Of a stretch of 64,000 nt of DNA, positions 31,678 to 41,625 are shown in pieces (positions within the stretch are counted from its first letter, which is position 1; each line of letters opens with the position of its first letter). The stretch comes from Maribacter_C sp047345145 (GTDB lineage: Bacteria; Bacteroidota; Bacteroidia; Flavobacteriales; Flavobacteriaceae): the NCBI RefSeq assembly GCF_047345145.1, contig NZ_JBLFER010000004.1, positions 1 through 64,000 on the forward strand, written 5' to 3'. The notes beneath the pieces are model-generated. The model made no database searches and was not told the origin of the DNA. It saw only the letters and a program-made list of their open reading frames with translations. The translations under genes and the position numbers were made by a program.

Positions 31678-34227
31678 ATGGATGATAATTTTTCCCCAAG
31701 AGTTAAGGATGTAATTGCTTACAGCAAAGAGGAGGCTCTAAGGCTCGGTCACGATTTTATTGGGACTGAGCACTTAATGCTAGGTTTGTTGCGTGATGGA
31801 AATGGAAAGGCAATAAGCATTCTTGATGCACTTGATGTTGACTTAGACCACTTGAGACGCAAAGTTGAAATTCTGAGCCCTTCAAATCCTAACCAAAGTG
31901 GCCTTCAAAAGGACAAAAAAAACCTTCACCTGACTAGACAAGCAGAACGTGCTCTAAAAACTACGTTTTTAGAAGCGAAACTTTTTCAAAGTTCGTCTAT
32001 CAATACTGCTCATTTATTACTTTGTATTTTGAGAAACGAGAATGACCCTACCACCAAATTACTACATAAACTAAAAGTTGACTATGATGGTGTTAAGGAA
32101 CAATTCAAATTTATGATTACAAGTGATGATGATATAGTTGATGCACCAACTTCAGAATCTTTTCCTAGCGAGAATGATGATGCAAACGAAGGGAAAGAAG
32201 GAAATTTCGGAGCAACTTCGAGTCAAAAAGGAAATAAGAAATCGAAAACTCCTGTACTAGATAACTTCGGACGTGATCTTACCGCAATGGCGGAAGAAAA
32301 TAAATTGGATCCTGTAGTTGGAAGAGAAAAAGAAATTGAGAGAGTTTCTCAGATTTTAAGTAGAAGAAAGAAAAATAACCCGTTGTTAATTGGTGAGCCT
32401 GGTGTTGGTAAAAGTGCCATCGCTGAAGGACTTGCCCTTCGGATTATTAATAAAAAAGTATCACGTATTCTTTACGGAAAACGTGTTGTGACACTTGACC
32501 TTGCCTCTTTAGTCGCTGGCACAAAATACCGTGGACAGTTCGAAGAACGTATGAAGGCGGTTATGAATGAATTGGAAAAGAATGACGATGTTATTCTTTT
32601 TATTGACGAGATACACACTATAGTTGGAGCCGGTGGGGCTACAGGAAGTCTAGATGCTTCCAATATGTTTAAACCTGCTTTGGCAAGGGGTGAAATTCAA
32701 TGTATAGGAGCTACTACTCTTGACGAGTACAGGCAATACATTGAAAAAGACGGAGCTTTGGAACGTCGTTTTCAAAAAGTAATCGTTGAACCTACCACGG
32801 TAGATGAAACAATTGAAATTCTTCAAAATATAAAAGGAAAATACGAAGATCACCATAATGTTAGCTATACTGATGAAGCTATTGTTGCTTGTGTAAAGTT
32901 GACCAATAGATATATGACAGATCGATTCCTTCCAGACAAAGCCATTGATGCTTTAGATGAAGCAGGATCTCGTGTTCATATTGTTAATATGGATGTACCG
33001 AAGCAGATTGTTGAGCTTGAAAAACAATTGGAAGATGTACGTGAATTAAAGAACAGTGTGGTCAAAAAGCAGAAGTATGAGGAAGCCGCAAAACTTCGCG
33101 ATGATGAAAAACGTCTTGAAAAAGAGCTAGCGGCTGCTCAAGAAAAATGGGAAGACGATAGCAAACTTCATAAAGAAACAGTTTCAGAAGACAACGTAGC
33201 AGATGTAGTTTCTATGATGAGCGGAATTCCCGTAAATCGTATTGCACAAACTGAAAGTAATAAGTTAGCCGAATTGCCTGAGCTTATAAAGTCCAACGTA
33301 ATTGGTCAGGATGAAGCTGTTGCAAAAGTATCTAAAGCAATTCAAAGAAATAGAGCGGGACTTAAAGACCCAAATAAGCCGATTGGTTCCTTTATATTCT
33401 TGGGTCAGACTGGAGTAGGTAAAACCCAGTTAGCCAAAGTTTTAGCCAAAGAATTATTTGATTCTGAAGATGCACTCATTAGAATAGATATGAGTGAGTA
33501 CATGGAGAAATTTGCCATCTCGCGGTTGGTAGGTGCACCTCCGGGATATGTGGGTTATGAAGAAGGTGGACAACTGACCGAAAAAGTACGTCGTAAACCT
33601 TATTCTGTTATTCTATTAGACGAAGTTGAAAAAGCGCATCCTGATGTATTTAATATGTTGCTGCAGGTTTTAGATGATGGATATTTGACAGACAGCCTTG
33701 GCAGAAAGATCGATTTTAGAAACTCTATAATTATAATGACCTCGAACATTGGTGCGCGTCAATTGAAAGATTTCGGACAAGGAGTTGGTTTCGGTACATC
33801 AGCCAAAAAGTCGCAGGCCGATTCACATCAAAAAGGAGTAATAGAAAATGCTTTAAAAAAGGCTTTTGCTCCGGAATTCTTGAATAGAATTGATGATGTT
33901 ATTGTATTTAATCCGTTAGAAAGAGAAGACATTCATAAGATTATTGATATCGAGCTTGAGAAATTGTTTAACAGAATAAAAGACATTGGCTACGATTTAA
34001 GTTTAACCGAGGCTGCGAAAGATTACATTGCCGAAAAAGGTTTTGACAAGCAATATGGCGCTAGGCCTCTTAAAAGGGCTATCCAAAAGTATATTGAAGA
34101 TACGCTCGCAGAAGAAATCGTAAATTCCAAACTTGAAGAAGGCGATAGTATTCATATGGATTTGGACAAGAAAAAAGAGGAACTTACTATAAAAATTAAA
34201 AAGGCTAAAAAGTCATCTGAAGCATAA
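31678..34227 (+). CDS. clpC: ATP-dependent Clp protease ATP-binding subunit ClpC
   Basis: An 849-residue Hsp100 unfoldase. Two Clp_N repeats cover about 1-145, AAA domain 1 has Walker A GEPGVGKSA at about 238-246, a UVR-like / M domain (KKQKYEEAAKLRDDEKRLEKE) lies at about 460-480, and AAA domain 2 has GQTGVGKTQ at about 575-583. It feeds substrates to ClpP. The gene is divergent from gyrA, with 261 bp between. A terminator follows at 34248-34279. Confidence 0.95.
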   Translation: MDDNFSPRVKDVIAYSKEEALRLGHDFIGTEHLMLGLLRDGNGKAISILDALDVDLDHLRRKVEILSPSNPNQSGLQKDKKNLHLTRQAERALKTTFLEAKLFQSSSINTAHLLLCILRNENDPTTKLLHKLKVDYDGVKEQFKFMITSDDDIVDAPTSESFPSENDDANEGKEGNFGATSSQKGNKKSKTPVLDNFGRDLTAMAEENKLDPVVGREKEIERVSQILSRRKKNNPLLIGEPGVGKSAIAEGLALRIINKKVSRILYGKRVVTLDLASLVAGTKYRGQFEERMKAVMNELEKNDDVILFIDEIHTIVGAGGATGSLDASNMFKPALARGEIQCIGATTLDEYRQYIEKDGALERRFQKVIVEPTTVDETIEILQNIKGKYEDHHNVSYTDEAIVACVKLTNRYMTDRFLPDKAIDALDEAGSRVHIVNMDVPKQIVELEKQLEDVRELKNSVVKKQKYEEAAKLRDDEKRLEKELAAAQEKWEDDSKLHKETVSEDNVADVVSMMSGIPVNRIAQTESNKLAELPELIKSNVIGQDEAVAKVSKAIQRNRAGLKDPNKPIGSFIFLGQTGVGKTQLAKVLAKELFDSEDALIRIDMSEYMEKFAISRLVGAPPGYVGYEEGGQLTEKVRRKPYSVILLDEVEKAHPDVFNMLLQVLDDGYLTDSLGRKIDFRNSIIIMTSNIGARQLKDFGQGVGFGTSAKKSQADSHQKGVIENALKKAFAPEFLNRIDDVIVFNPLEREDIHKIIDIELEKLFNRIKDIGYDLSLTEAAKDYIAEKGFDKQYGARPLKRAIQKYIEDTLAEEIVNSKLEEGDSIHMDLDKKKEELTIKIKKAKKSSEA

Positions 34228-34247
34228 ATTTCGTAAGAAATTAGAAC

Positions 34248-34279
34248 AAAAGGAGTCATCTAAAATGGCTCCTTTTTTT
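34248..34279 (+). terminator. Terminator after clpC
   Basis: aggagtcat (34251-34259) and atggctcct (34265-34273) form a 9-bp stem with one G-T pair, followed by seven T. Confidence 0.8.
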
Positions 34280-34428
34280 GTGCTATAGAATGAGAACAGT
34301 AAGAAATAAAACACGCGCATCCCTAGTAAAATGCAGTACGAACGATATTTGCGTTATTGGTCTATTATTTTTCCCAAAGGTAACGGGTAGCTATACTTTC
34401 GTATCAGACCACTATAATTAGAATTTAA

Positions 34429-34830
34429 ATGAGCATAGGGCAATCAAAGAAGACCGTTGTTGTTAGAGAGTATCATTTAGATGTGGGAACTATACAAGTT
34501 TTTGAAAACTATATGGTTTCTGTATTTGAAGATGGTGCAACGCTGACCTTAGAAAGAGCATACCAAATTTTAGGTATTGCAGAAATACATTTCAGAAACA
34601 AAGATTTTGGATATATTAGTTTGCGTAAAAACTCTTATGCAATTGACCCTACTGTATACACCTATCTCAGAAGTCTCGATAATTTGAAAGCGTTTGCAAT
34701 TGTTTCTGTTAAAGAAATTGATATGCACAATTTTAAAATCGAAAAATTATTTTACAAAAAACCTATGAAGTTCTTTATTCAATATGATAATGCACTAGCT
34801 TGGGTAAAACGCCGAGTTAGAGGAAGATAA
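34429..34830 (+). CDS. Hypothetical protein of flavobacterial type, possible STAS-like fold
   Basis: A 133-residue protein, not recognised by name. It alternates strands and helices (EYHLDVGTIQVFENYMVSVF, then LTLERAYQILGIAEIHF and a C-terminal ALAWVKRRVRGR) in a way that resembles small sensor or STAS-like domains. No signal peptide or membrane segment is seen. It stands alone between two terminators. The well-defined start, size and compact coding region support a real gene. Confidence 0.7.
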   Translation: MSIGQSKKTVVVREYHLDVGTIQVFENYMVSVFEDGATLTLERAYQILGIAEIHFRNKDFGYISLRKNSYAIDPTVYTYLRSLDNLKAFAIVSVKEIDMHNFKIEKLFYKKPMKFFIQYDNALAWVKRRVRGR

Positions 34831-34852
34831 ACCAAACTACTACTAAATACTT

Positions 34853-34880
34853 AAAAGGACCTTATTCAGGGTCCTTTTTT
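34853..34880. terminator. Bidirectional terminator between hypothetical gene and nnr
   Basis: aaaaggacc (34853-34861) and ggtcctttt (34869-34877) form a 9-bp stem with a T-run. It lies between convergent genes. Confidence 0.8.
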
Positions 34881-34899
34881 GTTTTAGTCTTATTTATAT

Positions 34900-36435
34900 T
34901 TATTCTGGTTCTTGAACTTGAGGAGGTTCCGGTATTTCGAACAAATTTATATAGGCCTTCCCAATAGTCTCTATTATTTTGGAAGCAGTTAAGGTTTGAT
35001 ATCCTGTTTCTTCTATTGCAATATCTGCCGCTTTTCCATGAAGATAAACACCAAAAAGAGCTGCTTTTAGTGGCTCATAACCTTGTGCAACTAACCCCGA
35101 AATAACCCCCGTAAGAACGTCACCACTGCCGGCAGTTGCCATTCCAGGATTACCAGTCGTATTGATATAACCTTTGCCCTCATATACCGTTATAGTATTC
35201 GCCCCTTTTAGAACTACTATACAGTCGTATTTTTTGGAAAAGGCCTTGGTTTTCTTCAGCTTATCAAAATCATTTTTCCATTTCCCAATTAGTCTTTCCA
35301 ACTCTTTTGGATGCGGGGTTAAAATGCTTCGTTCTGGTAAGACTTTTAGTAAGGCTTTGTTTAGTGACAGAATGTTCAATGCATCAGCATCGATAACCAA
35401 GGGAATTTTATTCTTTTTTATAAAATTAGAATATCCTTCCACAGTTTTTGATTCGATTCCTAACCCCATACCTATTCCAATTACTGAAGGAACAATATCA
35501 AATTCTATTTTTGAAATGTGCTTTTCTCCGTCAGTCAGAACCATTGCCTCAGGCAAACTAGCTTGCAAAGCAACATAACCGCATTCAGGCACATAGGCCG
35601 TTACTAATCCGCTCCCAATAAAAAGAGAAGCTTTACTAGCGAGATGAACTGCACCAATTTTACCATGACTACCGCCAATCATGAGCGCATGCCCAAAATT
35701 TCCTTTGTGCGAAAATTTTTTCCTTGGAATATAAAACGGTAATACATCATGCTTTCCAATCAAATGATATTCAGTTTCGGTCGTGGTCAGATATTCAGGG
35801 TCTAATCCGATATCCAGGACTTCCCATTGGTCTATATACATTCCAGTTTCCGGAAGAAAAAACACAAGCTTCGGCGTTTGAAAGCTCAGCACAAAATTAG
35901 CCTTAATCGCTGCCTTTTCATCTTCTGGTAGTCTATCCGTAAACAATCCCGAAGGAATATCTACAGAAAGCACAAATGCCTCCGTTTTCTGAAGATGATT
36001 CATGAGGTTTACCACCCAAGGGGCTGGCGCTCTATTCAATCCTATGCCAAAAATTGCGTCAACAATAATATCTTCTCTTCCGATTACAGGCATGGTACAA
36101 TCAGAATCTAAAAATTCTGGCCAAATTTTTCGGTCCTTTAAGCGCTCGAGATTGATTAAGAAATCTTTTGAACGTTTCTTACTGTAATTCACCACATAGA
36201 CAGCAATATTGTAACCATGCTCTTGCAAATGTCTTGCTAATGCGATGCCATCTCCCCCATTATTTCCAATTCCGCAGAACAAATGAATTTTTACTGGAGC
36301 TCCTTGCATTCGCGTGTGAATCCAATTAAAAATCTGAACCGCAGAGCGTTCCATCAAAATCTCACTTGAAATTTGTTGTTTTTCAATCGTGAATTTATCG
36401 GCTTCATAAATTTGTGCAGCACTGAAAAGCTTCAT
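34900..36435 (-). CDS. nnr: Bifunctional NAD(P)HX epimerase / dehydratase
   Basis: A 511-residue fusion that repairs hydrated NAD(P)H. The N-terminal epimerase (YjeF_N, about 1-215) contains FCGIGNNGGDGIALARHL; the C-terminal ADP/ATP-dependent dehydratase (about 230-500) contains HPKELERL and GNPGMATAGSGDVLTG, the nucleotide-binding signature. This fusion is the standard bacterial form. It is divergent from the thr operon, with the leader peptide in between. Confidence 0.93.
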   Translation of the reverse strand: MKLFSAAQIYEADKFTIEKQQISSEILMERSAVQIFNWIHTRMQGAPVKIHLFCGIGNNGGDGIALARHLQEHGYNIAVYVVNYSKKRSKDFLINLERLKDRKIWPEFLDSDCTMPVIGREDIIVDAIFGIGLNRAPAPWVVNLMNHLQKTEAFVLSVDIPSGLFTDRLPEDEKAAIKANFVLSFQTPKLVFFLPETGMYIDQWEVLDIGLDPEYLTTTETEYHLIGKHDVLPFYIPRKKFSHKGNFGHALMIGGSHGKIGAVHLASKASLFIGSGLVTAYVPECGYVALQASLPEAMVLTDGEKHISKIEFDIVPSVIGIGMGLGIESKTVEGYSNFIKKNKIPLVIDADALNILSLNKALLKVLPERSILTPHPKELERLIGKWKNDFDKLKKTKAFSKKYDCIVVLKGANTITVYEGKGYINTTGNPGMATAGSGDVLTGVISGLVAQGYEPLKAALFGVYLHGKAADIAIEETGYQTLTASKIIETIGKAYINLFEIPEPPQVQEPE

Positions 36436-36583
36436 AATGGTATTCTTAATTTTAGGTTAGCAACTAAAGCCAAAATCTAACAATCGATACTATAAAATCC
36501 GATTTAATACCGAATCCATAAAAATTCAACTGATGATTTGATTAAGCAATCAAAAGTACTACTTTTACTACTTTATTAGACCA

Positions 36584-36673
36584 ATGCTCGATATGAGATT
36601 CGATATAGCAACTAAATTTTCTATCACAAATGGCTTTACGTTCACTACAGCCACCACAACCCCTTTGGGGTAA
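36584..36673 (+). CDS. thrL: Threonine-rich leader peptide of the thr operon (attenuator)
   Basis: A 29-codon frame (26 if read from the second ATG at 36593) ends 69 bp before thrA. It codes for eight Thr and two Ile, most of the Thr clustered at the end (TFTTATTTPLG). Its last codons form a small hairpin, acccctttggggt, that overlaps the stop. This is the layout of an amino-acid attenuator: when charged tRNA-Thr is short, ribosomes stall at the Thr run and let the operon be read. A classical terminator with T-run is not obvious between the leader and thrA, so the exact mechanism is open. Confidence 0.7.
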   Translation: MLDMRFDIATKFSITNGFTFTTATTTPLG

Positions 36674-36742
36674 TTTGCTATTATATTCATCCGTTTGCCT
36701 CTATTGGCCCATTTCAAAAAATTACATTTTTAATCCCATGAC

Positions 36743-39187
36743 ATGAAAGTCTTAAAATTCGGCGGCACTTCTGTTGCCAATGCTCAAAATATTTCCCTAG
36801 TTAAAGATATTGTAGCAACTTGTGCTACCGATAAATGCATAATAATAGTTTCTGCTTTAGGCGGTGTTACCGACACCTTGTTAAATGCCGCAGACCTTTC
36901 TTCAAAAAAAGATGAGAGATATAAAACGGTGCTCAAAGAAATTGAGAAAAGACATTTAGATACGGTTAAAAGCTTAATTCCTATACACGGGCAAAGTACT
37001 GTCTTGAGCAAAATTAAAAGTGAACTAAACACACTTGAAGATTTATTAGAAGGAGCTTTCTTGATTGGAGAAATCACACCTCAACTCTCAGACAAAATCG
37101 TAAGTTATGGGGAAATGCTGTCGTCATACATCATCAGTGAGTACTTCCAACATCAGCAATTAAATGCTGCCCATGTTGACAGCAGAACGCTTATTGTTAC
37201 CAATGAAGTCAATGAAAAAGCAGCAGTCAATTTCAAAATTACAAATACGAATTGTCAAAAGTTTTTCTCGGAAACTCCTCATAAGATTATCGTGGCAGGC
37301 GGATTTATTGCTTCCTCAGAAAATGGAAATCCCACAACACTTGGTCGTGGTGGTTCTGATTTCACTGCAGCTATCATTGCGGCCGCTGTAAATGCCGAAG
37401 TACTTCAAATTTGGACTGACGTAAGCGGTATGTACACGGCCAATCCGAAGTTAGTAAAACAAGCGAAAGCTATTCCTAATATCTCCTATGAAGAGGCCAT
37501 GGAATTATCTCATTTCGGGGCAAAAGTTTTATATCCTCCAACGATACAACCCGTATTGTCTAAAGGAATATCCTTAGAAATAAAAAACACATTCAGACCA
37601 GAAGACAAAGGGACCTTAATTACTAAAAGCCAAAACGAAAAAGGAAAAACGGTACGTGGCATAAGTCATGTTGAAAACATTGCGCTTCTCTCTTTAGAAG
37701 GGCCTGGCATGGTTGGTATACCAGGAATCTCAAAACGCTTTTTCGAAGTGCTTTCTCAGGCAGAAATCAGCGTAGTTTTGATTACACAAGCTTCCTCAGA
37801 ACATTCGATTTGTGTCGGTATTTCTGCGGATGATATTGATAAAGCGGTGCAGATTGTAAATAATGCTTTTGAATATGAAATAGAGCGTGGAAAGATTAAA
37901 CCTGTTATCGCTGAGAAAAACTTGGCCATTATCGCACTCGTAGGTGACAATATGAAAAGTCATCAGGGACTAAGCGGGAAAATGTTCAGTACCCTTGGAA
38001 AGAACAACGTAAATATTCGCGTAATTGCGCAAGGAGCCTCAGAGCGAAATATTTCAGCCGTTATTAAAAAAGATGACGTAAAAAAAGCCTTAAACGCATT
38101 GCATGAAGAGTTTTTTGAAGAAAACATAAAACAACTCAATTTGTTTGTAATGGGTGTTGGAAATGTTGGTGCAAAGTTCTTGAACCAAGTTTGCCAGCAA
38201 AAGAAATACCTCAAAGAAAATTTAAAACTGAATATCCGAGTTATCGGTTTGTCAAATTCTAGAACGATGGTTTTCGATGAAGGCGGAATTCCCCTTAAAA
38301 ATTGGGAAGACACCTTAGCTTCCGGGGAAAAAGCCAATAAAGAACAATTCTTCGAAAAAGTAAATCAGCTCAATTATCGCAACAGTATTTTTGTTGACAA
38401 TACCGCCAGTGCTGAAGTTTCTACGACTTATAACTCATATTTGGGTAATAGTATTTCGGTTGTTACGTGTAACAAAATTGCTTGTTCTTCGGAATATTCC
38501 AACTACCAAGAATTAAAGAGTCTCGCACGAACTTACAACGCACCATTCCTCTTTGAAACCAATGTGGGCGCTGGTTTACCTATTATAGATACTTTGAAGC
38601 ATTTGATTGCTTCAGGAGATAAAATATTAAAAATTCAAGCGGTTTTATCAGGAAGTCTAAACTTTGTATTTAATAATTTCAACGACCAAACTTCGTTTCA
38701 TGACGTTGTAAAACAAGCTCAAGAGGAAGGGTATACCGAACCGGACCCGAAAATCGATTTGAGTGGAGTTGATGTGATGCGGAAGATTTTGATTCTAGCT
38801 CGGGAGAGTGGAAATCAATTGGAAATCGATGACATTGAAAACAAATCCTTCCTACCACAGGAAAGTTTAGACACCGATAACAATGATGATTTCTTTGCTT
38901 CTTTGGTAAAGTACGAAGGGTATTTTCAAAAGCTATACGCTGACGCTGTAGCTAAAGAAAGTAAACTAAAGTATGTAGCGCAATTTGAGGAAGGAAAAGC
39001 AAGTGTTGGTTTACAGGAAATTCCGAAAGGGCATGATTTTTACAACTTGGAAGGAAGTGATAATATCGTACTGTTTTATACCGAACGCTACCCGAATCAA
39101 CCCATGATTATTAAAGGAGCTGGTGCAGGGGCAGATGTTACGGCATCGGGTATCTTTGCAGATATTATTCGAATAGGTAATTTTTAA
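36743..39187 (+). CDS. thrA: Bifunctional aspartokinase / homoserine dehydrogenase
   Basis: An 814-residue fusion catalysing the first and third steps of threonine and methionine synthesis. Aspartokinase (about 1-300) starts KVLKFGGTSVANAQNI; two ACT domains (about 310-460) bind threonine or related feedback effectors; homoserine dehydrogenase (about 465-814) has NLFVMGVGNVGAKFL as the NAD(P)-binding loop. It is the first structural gene after the Thr-rich leader. A REP-like element separates it from thrB. Confidence 0.95.
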   Translation: MKVLKFGGTSVANAQNISLVKDIVATCATDKCIIIVSALGGVTDTLLNAADLSSKKDERYKTVLKEIEKRHLDTVKSLIPIHGQSTVLSKIKSELNTLEDLLEGAFLIGEITPQLSDKIVSYGEMLSSYIISEYFQHQQLNAAHVDSRTLIVTNEVNEKAAVNFKITNTNCQKFFSETPHKIIVAGGFIASSENGNPTTLGRGGSDFTAAIIAAAVNAEVLQIWTDVSGMYTANPKLVKQAKAIPNISYEEAMELSHFGAKVLYPPTIQPVLSKGISLEIKNTFRPEDKGTLITKSQNEKGKTVRGISHVENIALLSLEGPGMVGIPGISKRFFEVLSQAEISVVLITQASSEHSICVGISADDIDKAVQIVNNAFEYEIERGKIKPVIAEKNLAIIALVGDNMKSHQGLSGKMFSTLGKNNVNIRVIAQGASERNISAVIKKDDVKKALNALHEEFFEENIKQLNLFVMGVGNVGAKFLNQVCQQKKYLKENLKLNIRVIGLSNSRTMVFDEGGIPLKNWEDTLASGEKANKEQFFEKVNQLNYRNSIFVDNTASAEVSTTYNSYLGNSISVVTCNKIACSSEYSNYQELKSLARTYNAPFLFETNVGAGLPIIDTLKHLIASGDKILKIQAVLSGSLNFVFNNFNDQTSFHDVVKQAQEEGYTEPDPKIDLSGVDVMRKILILARESGNQLEIDDIENKSFLPQESLDTDNNDDFFASLVKYEGYFQKLYADAVAKESKLKYVAQFEEGKASVGLQEIPKGHDFYNLEGSDNIVLFYTERYPNQPMIIKGAGAGADVTASGIFADIIRIGNF

Positions 39188-39209
39188 AAAGTGAAAGGAT
39201 TAAAAATAA

Positions 39210-39295
39210 CGTCTTTGCGAGGCACGAAGCAATCTGTGCATTAGAAACACTAAACAAACAGATTACTTCGTCGTGAAAAACTCCTCGTAAAGACG
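39210..39295. repeat. REP-like palindromic element between thrA and thrB
   Basis: An 86-bp sequence with arms cgtctttgcgagg and cctcgtaaagacg, with inner arms gaagcaatctgt / acagattacttc. It resembles the widespread family of interspersed repeats that begin TTGCGAGG-x-ACGAAGCAATCT. As RNA it forms a long hairpin inside the thr operon and may change thrA to thrB expression ratio. Confidence 0.7.
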
Positions 39296-39308
39296 GTGAA
39301 TTCTAATT

Positions 39309-40238
39309 ATGAGTCAAACCAAAATAAAAATATTTTGTCCAGCAACGATAGCCAACATCTCTTGTGGATTTGACGTGCTTGGTGTTGCTCTAGATTCCGT
39401 TGGAGATGAAATGGTAGTCCGAAAAACTTCAGAAAAGGGCATTCGTATTACAAAGCTTAAAGGGCAAGATTTACCCATGGAAACCCTTAAAAATGTTGCG
39501 GGAGTTGCAGGCTTAGCACTTTTAGAAGAAAGTGATTACCAAGGCGGATTCGAAATTGAAATTTATAAGAACATCAAAGCTGGAAGCGGAATCGGTAGCA
39601 GTGCGGCAAGTTCTACAGGAGCGGTCTGGGCCATGAATGAACTATTAGGAAAGCCCTTTACAACAATAGATTTGGTGAAGTTCGCCATGGAAGGTGAACG
39701 TTTAGCAAGTGGCGTTGCACATGCAGACAATGTAGCCCCCGCCCTATTTGGTGGATTTACTTTAGTTCGCAGTTACGAACCTTTGGATGTTATTCCGATA
39801 CCGAGTCCTGAGGAATTATACGCGACAGTGATTCATCCTCAGATTGAAGTAAAGACTTCAGATTCTCGGAAAATACTAAAGACTAACATCACCCTTAAAG
39901 ATGGAATCAAACAATGGGGAAATGTAGGTGGCTTGGTTGCCGGACTTTATACCAAAGATTATGATTTAATAGGCCGCTCTTTGGAAGACCATATTGTAGA
40001 ACCCATTCGTTCTATATTGATTCCCGAATTTGATAAAGTTAAATCAGAAGCAATCGCTTCCGGAGCCTTAGGCTGTGGAATATCAGGCTCTGGTCCATCG
40101 ATATTCGCATTAAGTCGTGGAGAAAAGATAGCTCGAAAGGTCGCAGATTCCATGAAAGATGTTTATAAAAATGTCGGAATCGATTACGAAATACATGTTT
40201 CAAAAATTAATCCTTCAGGAATAAAGATTTTAGATTAG
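39309..40238 (+). CDS. thrB: Homoserine kinase
   Basis: A 309-residue GHMP kinase that makes O-phosphohomoserine. Visible motifs: CPATIANISCGFDVLGVAL at the N-terminus, the ATP loop AGSGIGSSAASSTGA at about 91-105 and the C-terminal GCGISGSGPSIFAL. Its stop codon is directly followed by the thrC ATG, so the two are translated together. Confidence 0.95.
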   Translation: MSQTKIKIFCPATIANISCGFDVLGVALDSVGDEMVVRKTSEKGIRITKLKGQDLPMETLKNVAGVAGLALLEESDYQGGFEIEIYKNIKAGSGIGSSAASSTGAVWAMNELLGKPFTTIDLVKFAMEGERLASGVAHADNVAPALFGGFTLVRSYEPLDVIPIPSPEELYATVIHPQIEVKTSDSRKILKTNITLKDGIKQWGNVGGLVAGLYTKDYDLIGRSLEDHIVEPIRSILIPEFDKVKSEAIASGALGCGISGSGPSIFALSRGEKIARKVADSMKDVYKNVGIDYEIHVSKINPSGIKILD

Positions 40239-41534
40239 ATGAACTTTTATAGCCTTAACAAACAAGCCCCAGAAGTATCTTTCAAAGATGCTGTGATTAA
40301 GGGAATTGCCCCTGACAAAGGATTATATTTTCCAGAAAATATAACTCCTTTGCCATTTTCATTTTTTGAAAACATAGAAGAACTCTCGAATCAAGAAATA
40401 GCCTTCAATGCTATTCATCAGTTTGTTAGTGATGACCTTCCGAATGAAAAATTAATGAAAATTTTGACAAATGTGCTGGACTTTGAATTTCCAGTAGTTG
40501 AAATAGAAGAAAATATTGCAACCCTTGAGTTATTTCATGGCCCAACCATGGCTTTTAAAGATGTGGGTGCACGTTTTATGGCGAATTGTTTGGGTTATTT
40601 TTCCGAGGGTGATTCAAAGGAAGTTACTGTTTTAGTTGCCACTTCAGGAGATACAGGAGGAGCCGTAGCAAACGGATTCCTGGGCGTTGATGGAGTGAAA
40701 GTAGTTATTCTCTACCCTAGGGGAAAAGTTAGTGATATTCAGGAACGCCAACTCACCACTTTAGGGCAAAATATTACCGCCCTAGTTGTTGATGGCACTT
40801 TTGACGATTGTCAAAAAATGGTTAAAACAGCTTTTCTAGATGAAGAATTGTTACATCAAATGCAACTGACTTCTGCGAATTCAATTAATGTAGCACGTTG
40901 GTTACCCCAGTTATTCTATTTCCTGTTTGCTTACAAACAGGCCAAATCTCAAGGAAAAGAAATCGTTTTCTCGGTACCCTGTGGAAACTTTGGAAATATC
41001 TGTGCGGGTATGGTAGCCCAAAAATTAGGCATGCCGGTAAAACATTTTGTTGCAGCAACAAATGTCAATGATACGGTTCCTGAGTTTATGAAAACCGGGG
41101 AATACCATCCTAAGCCTTCAACGGCTACCATTTCAAATGCTATGGATGTTGGCGACCCCAGTAACTTTATTAGAATTCGGCATTTATTTCAAGATAACTT
41201 TGAAGCTTTGTCTGAAAACCTATCTTCATTCACTTTCTCTGATGAGCAAACTAGAGTTGCTATGAAAACCATTTATAGCGATTCAAAATATATCGCCGAC
41301 CCGCATGGCGCGGTTGGTTATTTGGGATTAAAAAAATATCAAGAAACGCATCCTGAAACCTATGGCATCTTTTTAGAAACAGCGCATCCAGTGAAGTTTT
41401 TAGATGTAGTAGAAGAAACCATTCCTGAAAAATTGGCGATTCCTCCGCAGATTCAAAAGGTAATGGATAAAGAGAAAAAATCCATCCAAATCAAAACTTA
41501 TGATGATTTGAAAACATTTTTGACGAATCGTTGA
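40239..41534 (+). CDS. thrC: Threonine synthase
   Basis: A 431-residue PLP enzyme making threonine from O-phosphohomoserine. The PLP lysine is in FHGPTMAFKDVGARFM (about 104-119); ATSGDTGGAVANGFL and SVPCGNFGNICAG bind the phosphate and substrate. No base lies between thrB and thrC. It completes the thrA-B-C operon under the Thr-rich leader. Confidence 0.95.
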   Translation: MNFYSLNKQAPEVSFKDAVIKGIAPDKGLYFPENITPLPFSFFENIEELSNQEIAFNAIHQFVSDDLPNEKLMKILTNVLDFEFPVVEIEENIATLELFHGPTMAFKDVGARFMANCLGYFSEGDSKEVTVLVATSGDTGGAVANGFLGVDGVKVVILYPRGKVSDIQERQLTTLGQNITALVVDGTFDDCQKMVKTAFLDEELLHQMQLTSANSINVARWLPQLFYFLFAYKQAKSQGKEIVFSVPCGNFGNICAGMVAQKLGMPVKHFVAATNVNDTVPEFMKTGEYHPKPSTATISNAMDVGDPSNFIRIRHLFQDNFEALSENLSSFTFSDEQTRVAMKTIYSDSKYIADPHGAVGYLGLKKYQETHPETYGIFLETAHPVKFLDVVEETIPEKLAIPPQIQKVMDKEKKSIQIKTYDDLKTFLTNR

Positions 41535-41625
41535 TTCCCGAAAACAAAATAGTTTAGAAAACAATAGCTTCCTCTTTTTTCATCCCTAAATTATTCAATA
41601 GCTTTGCTAAGCTAAAAATTTAGAT

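Noticed and set aside
28867..34227. Chromosomal origin next to gyrA
   Set aside because: No dnaA, dnaN or DnaA-box cluster is seen, and the gyrA-clpC gap shows no origin structure.
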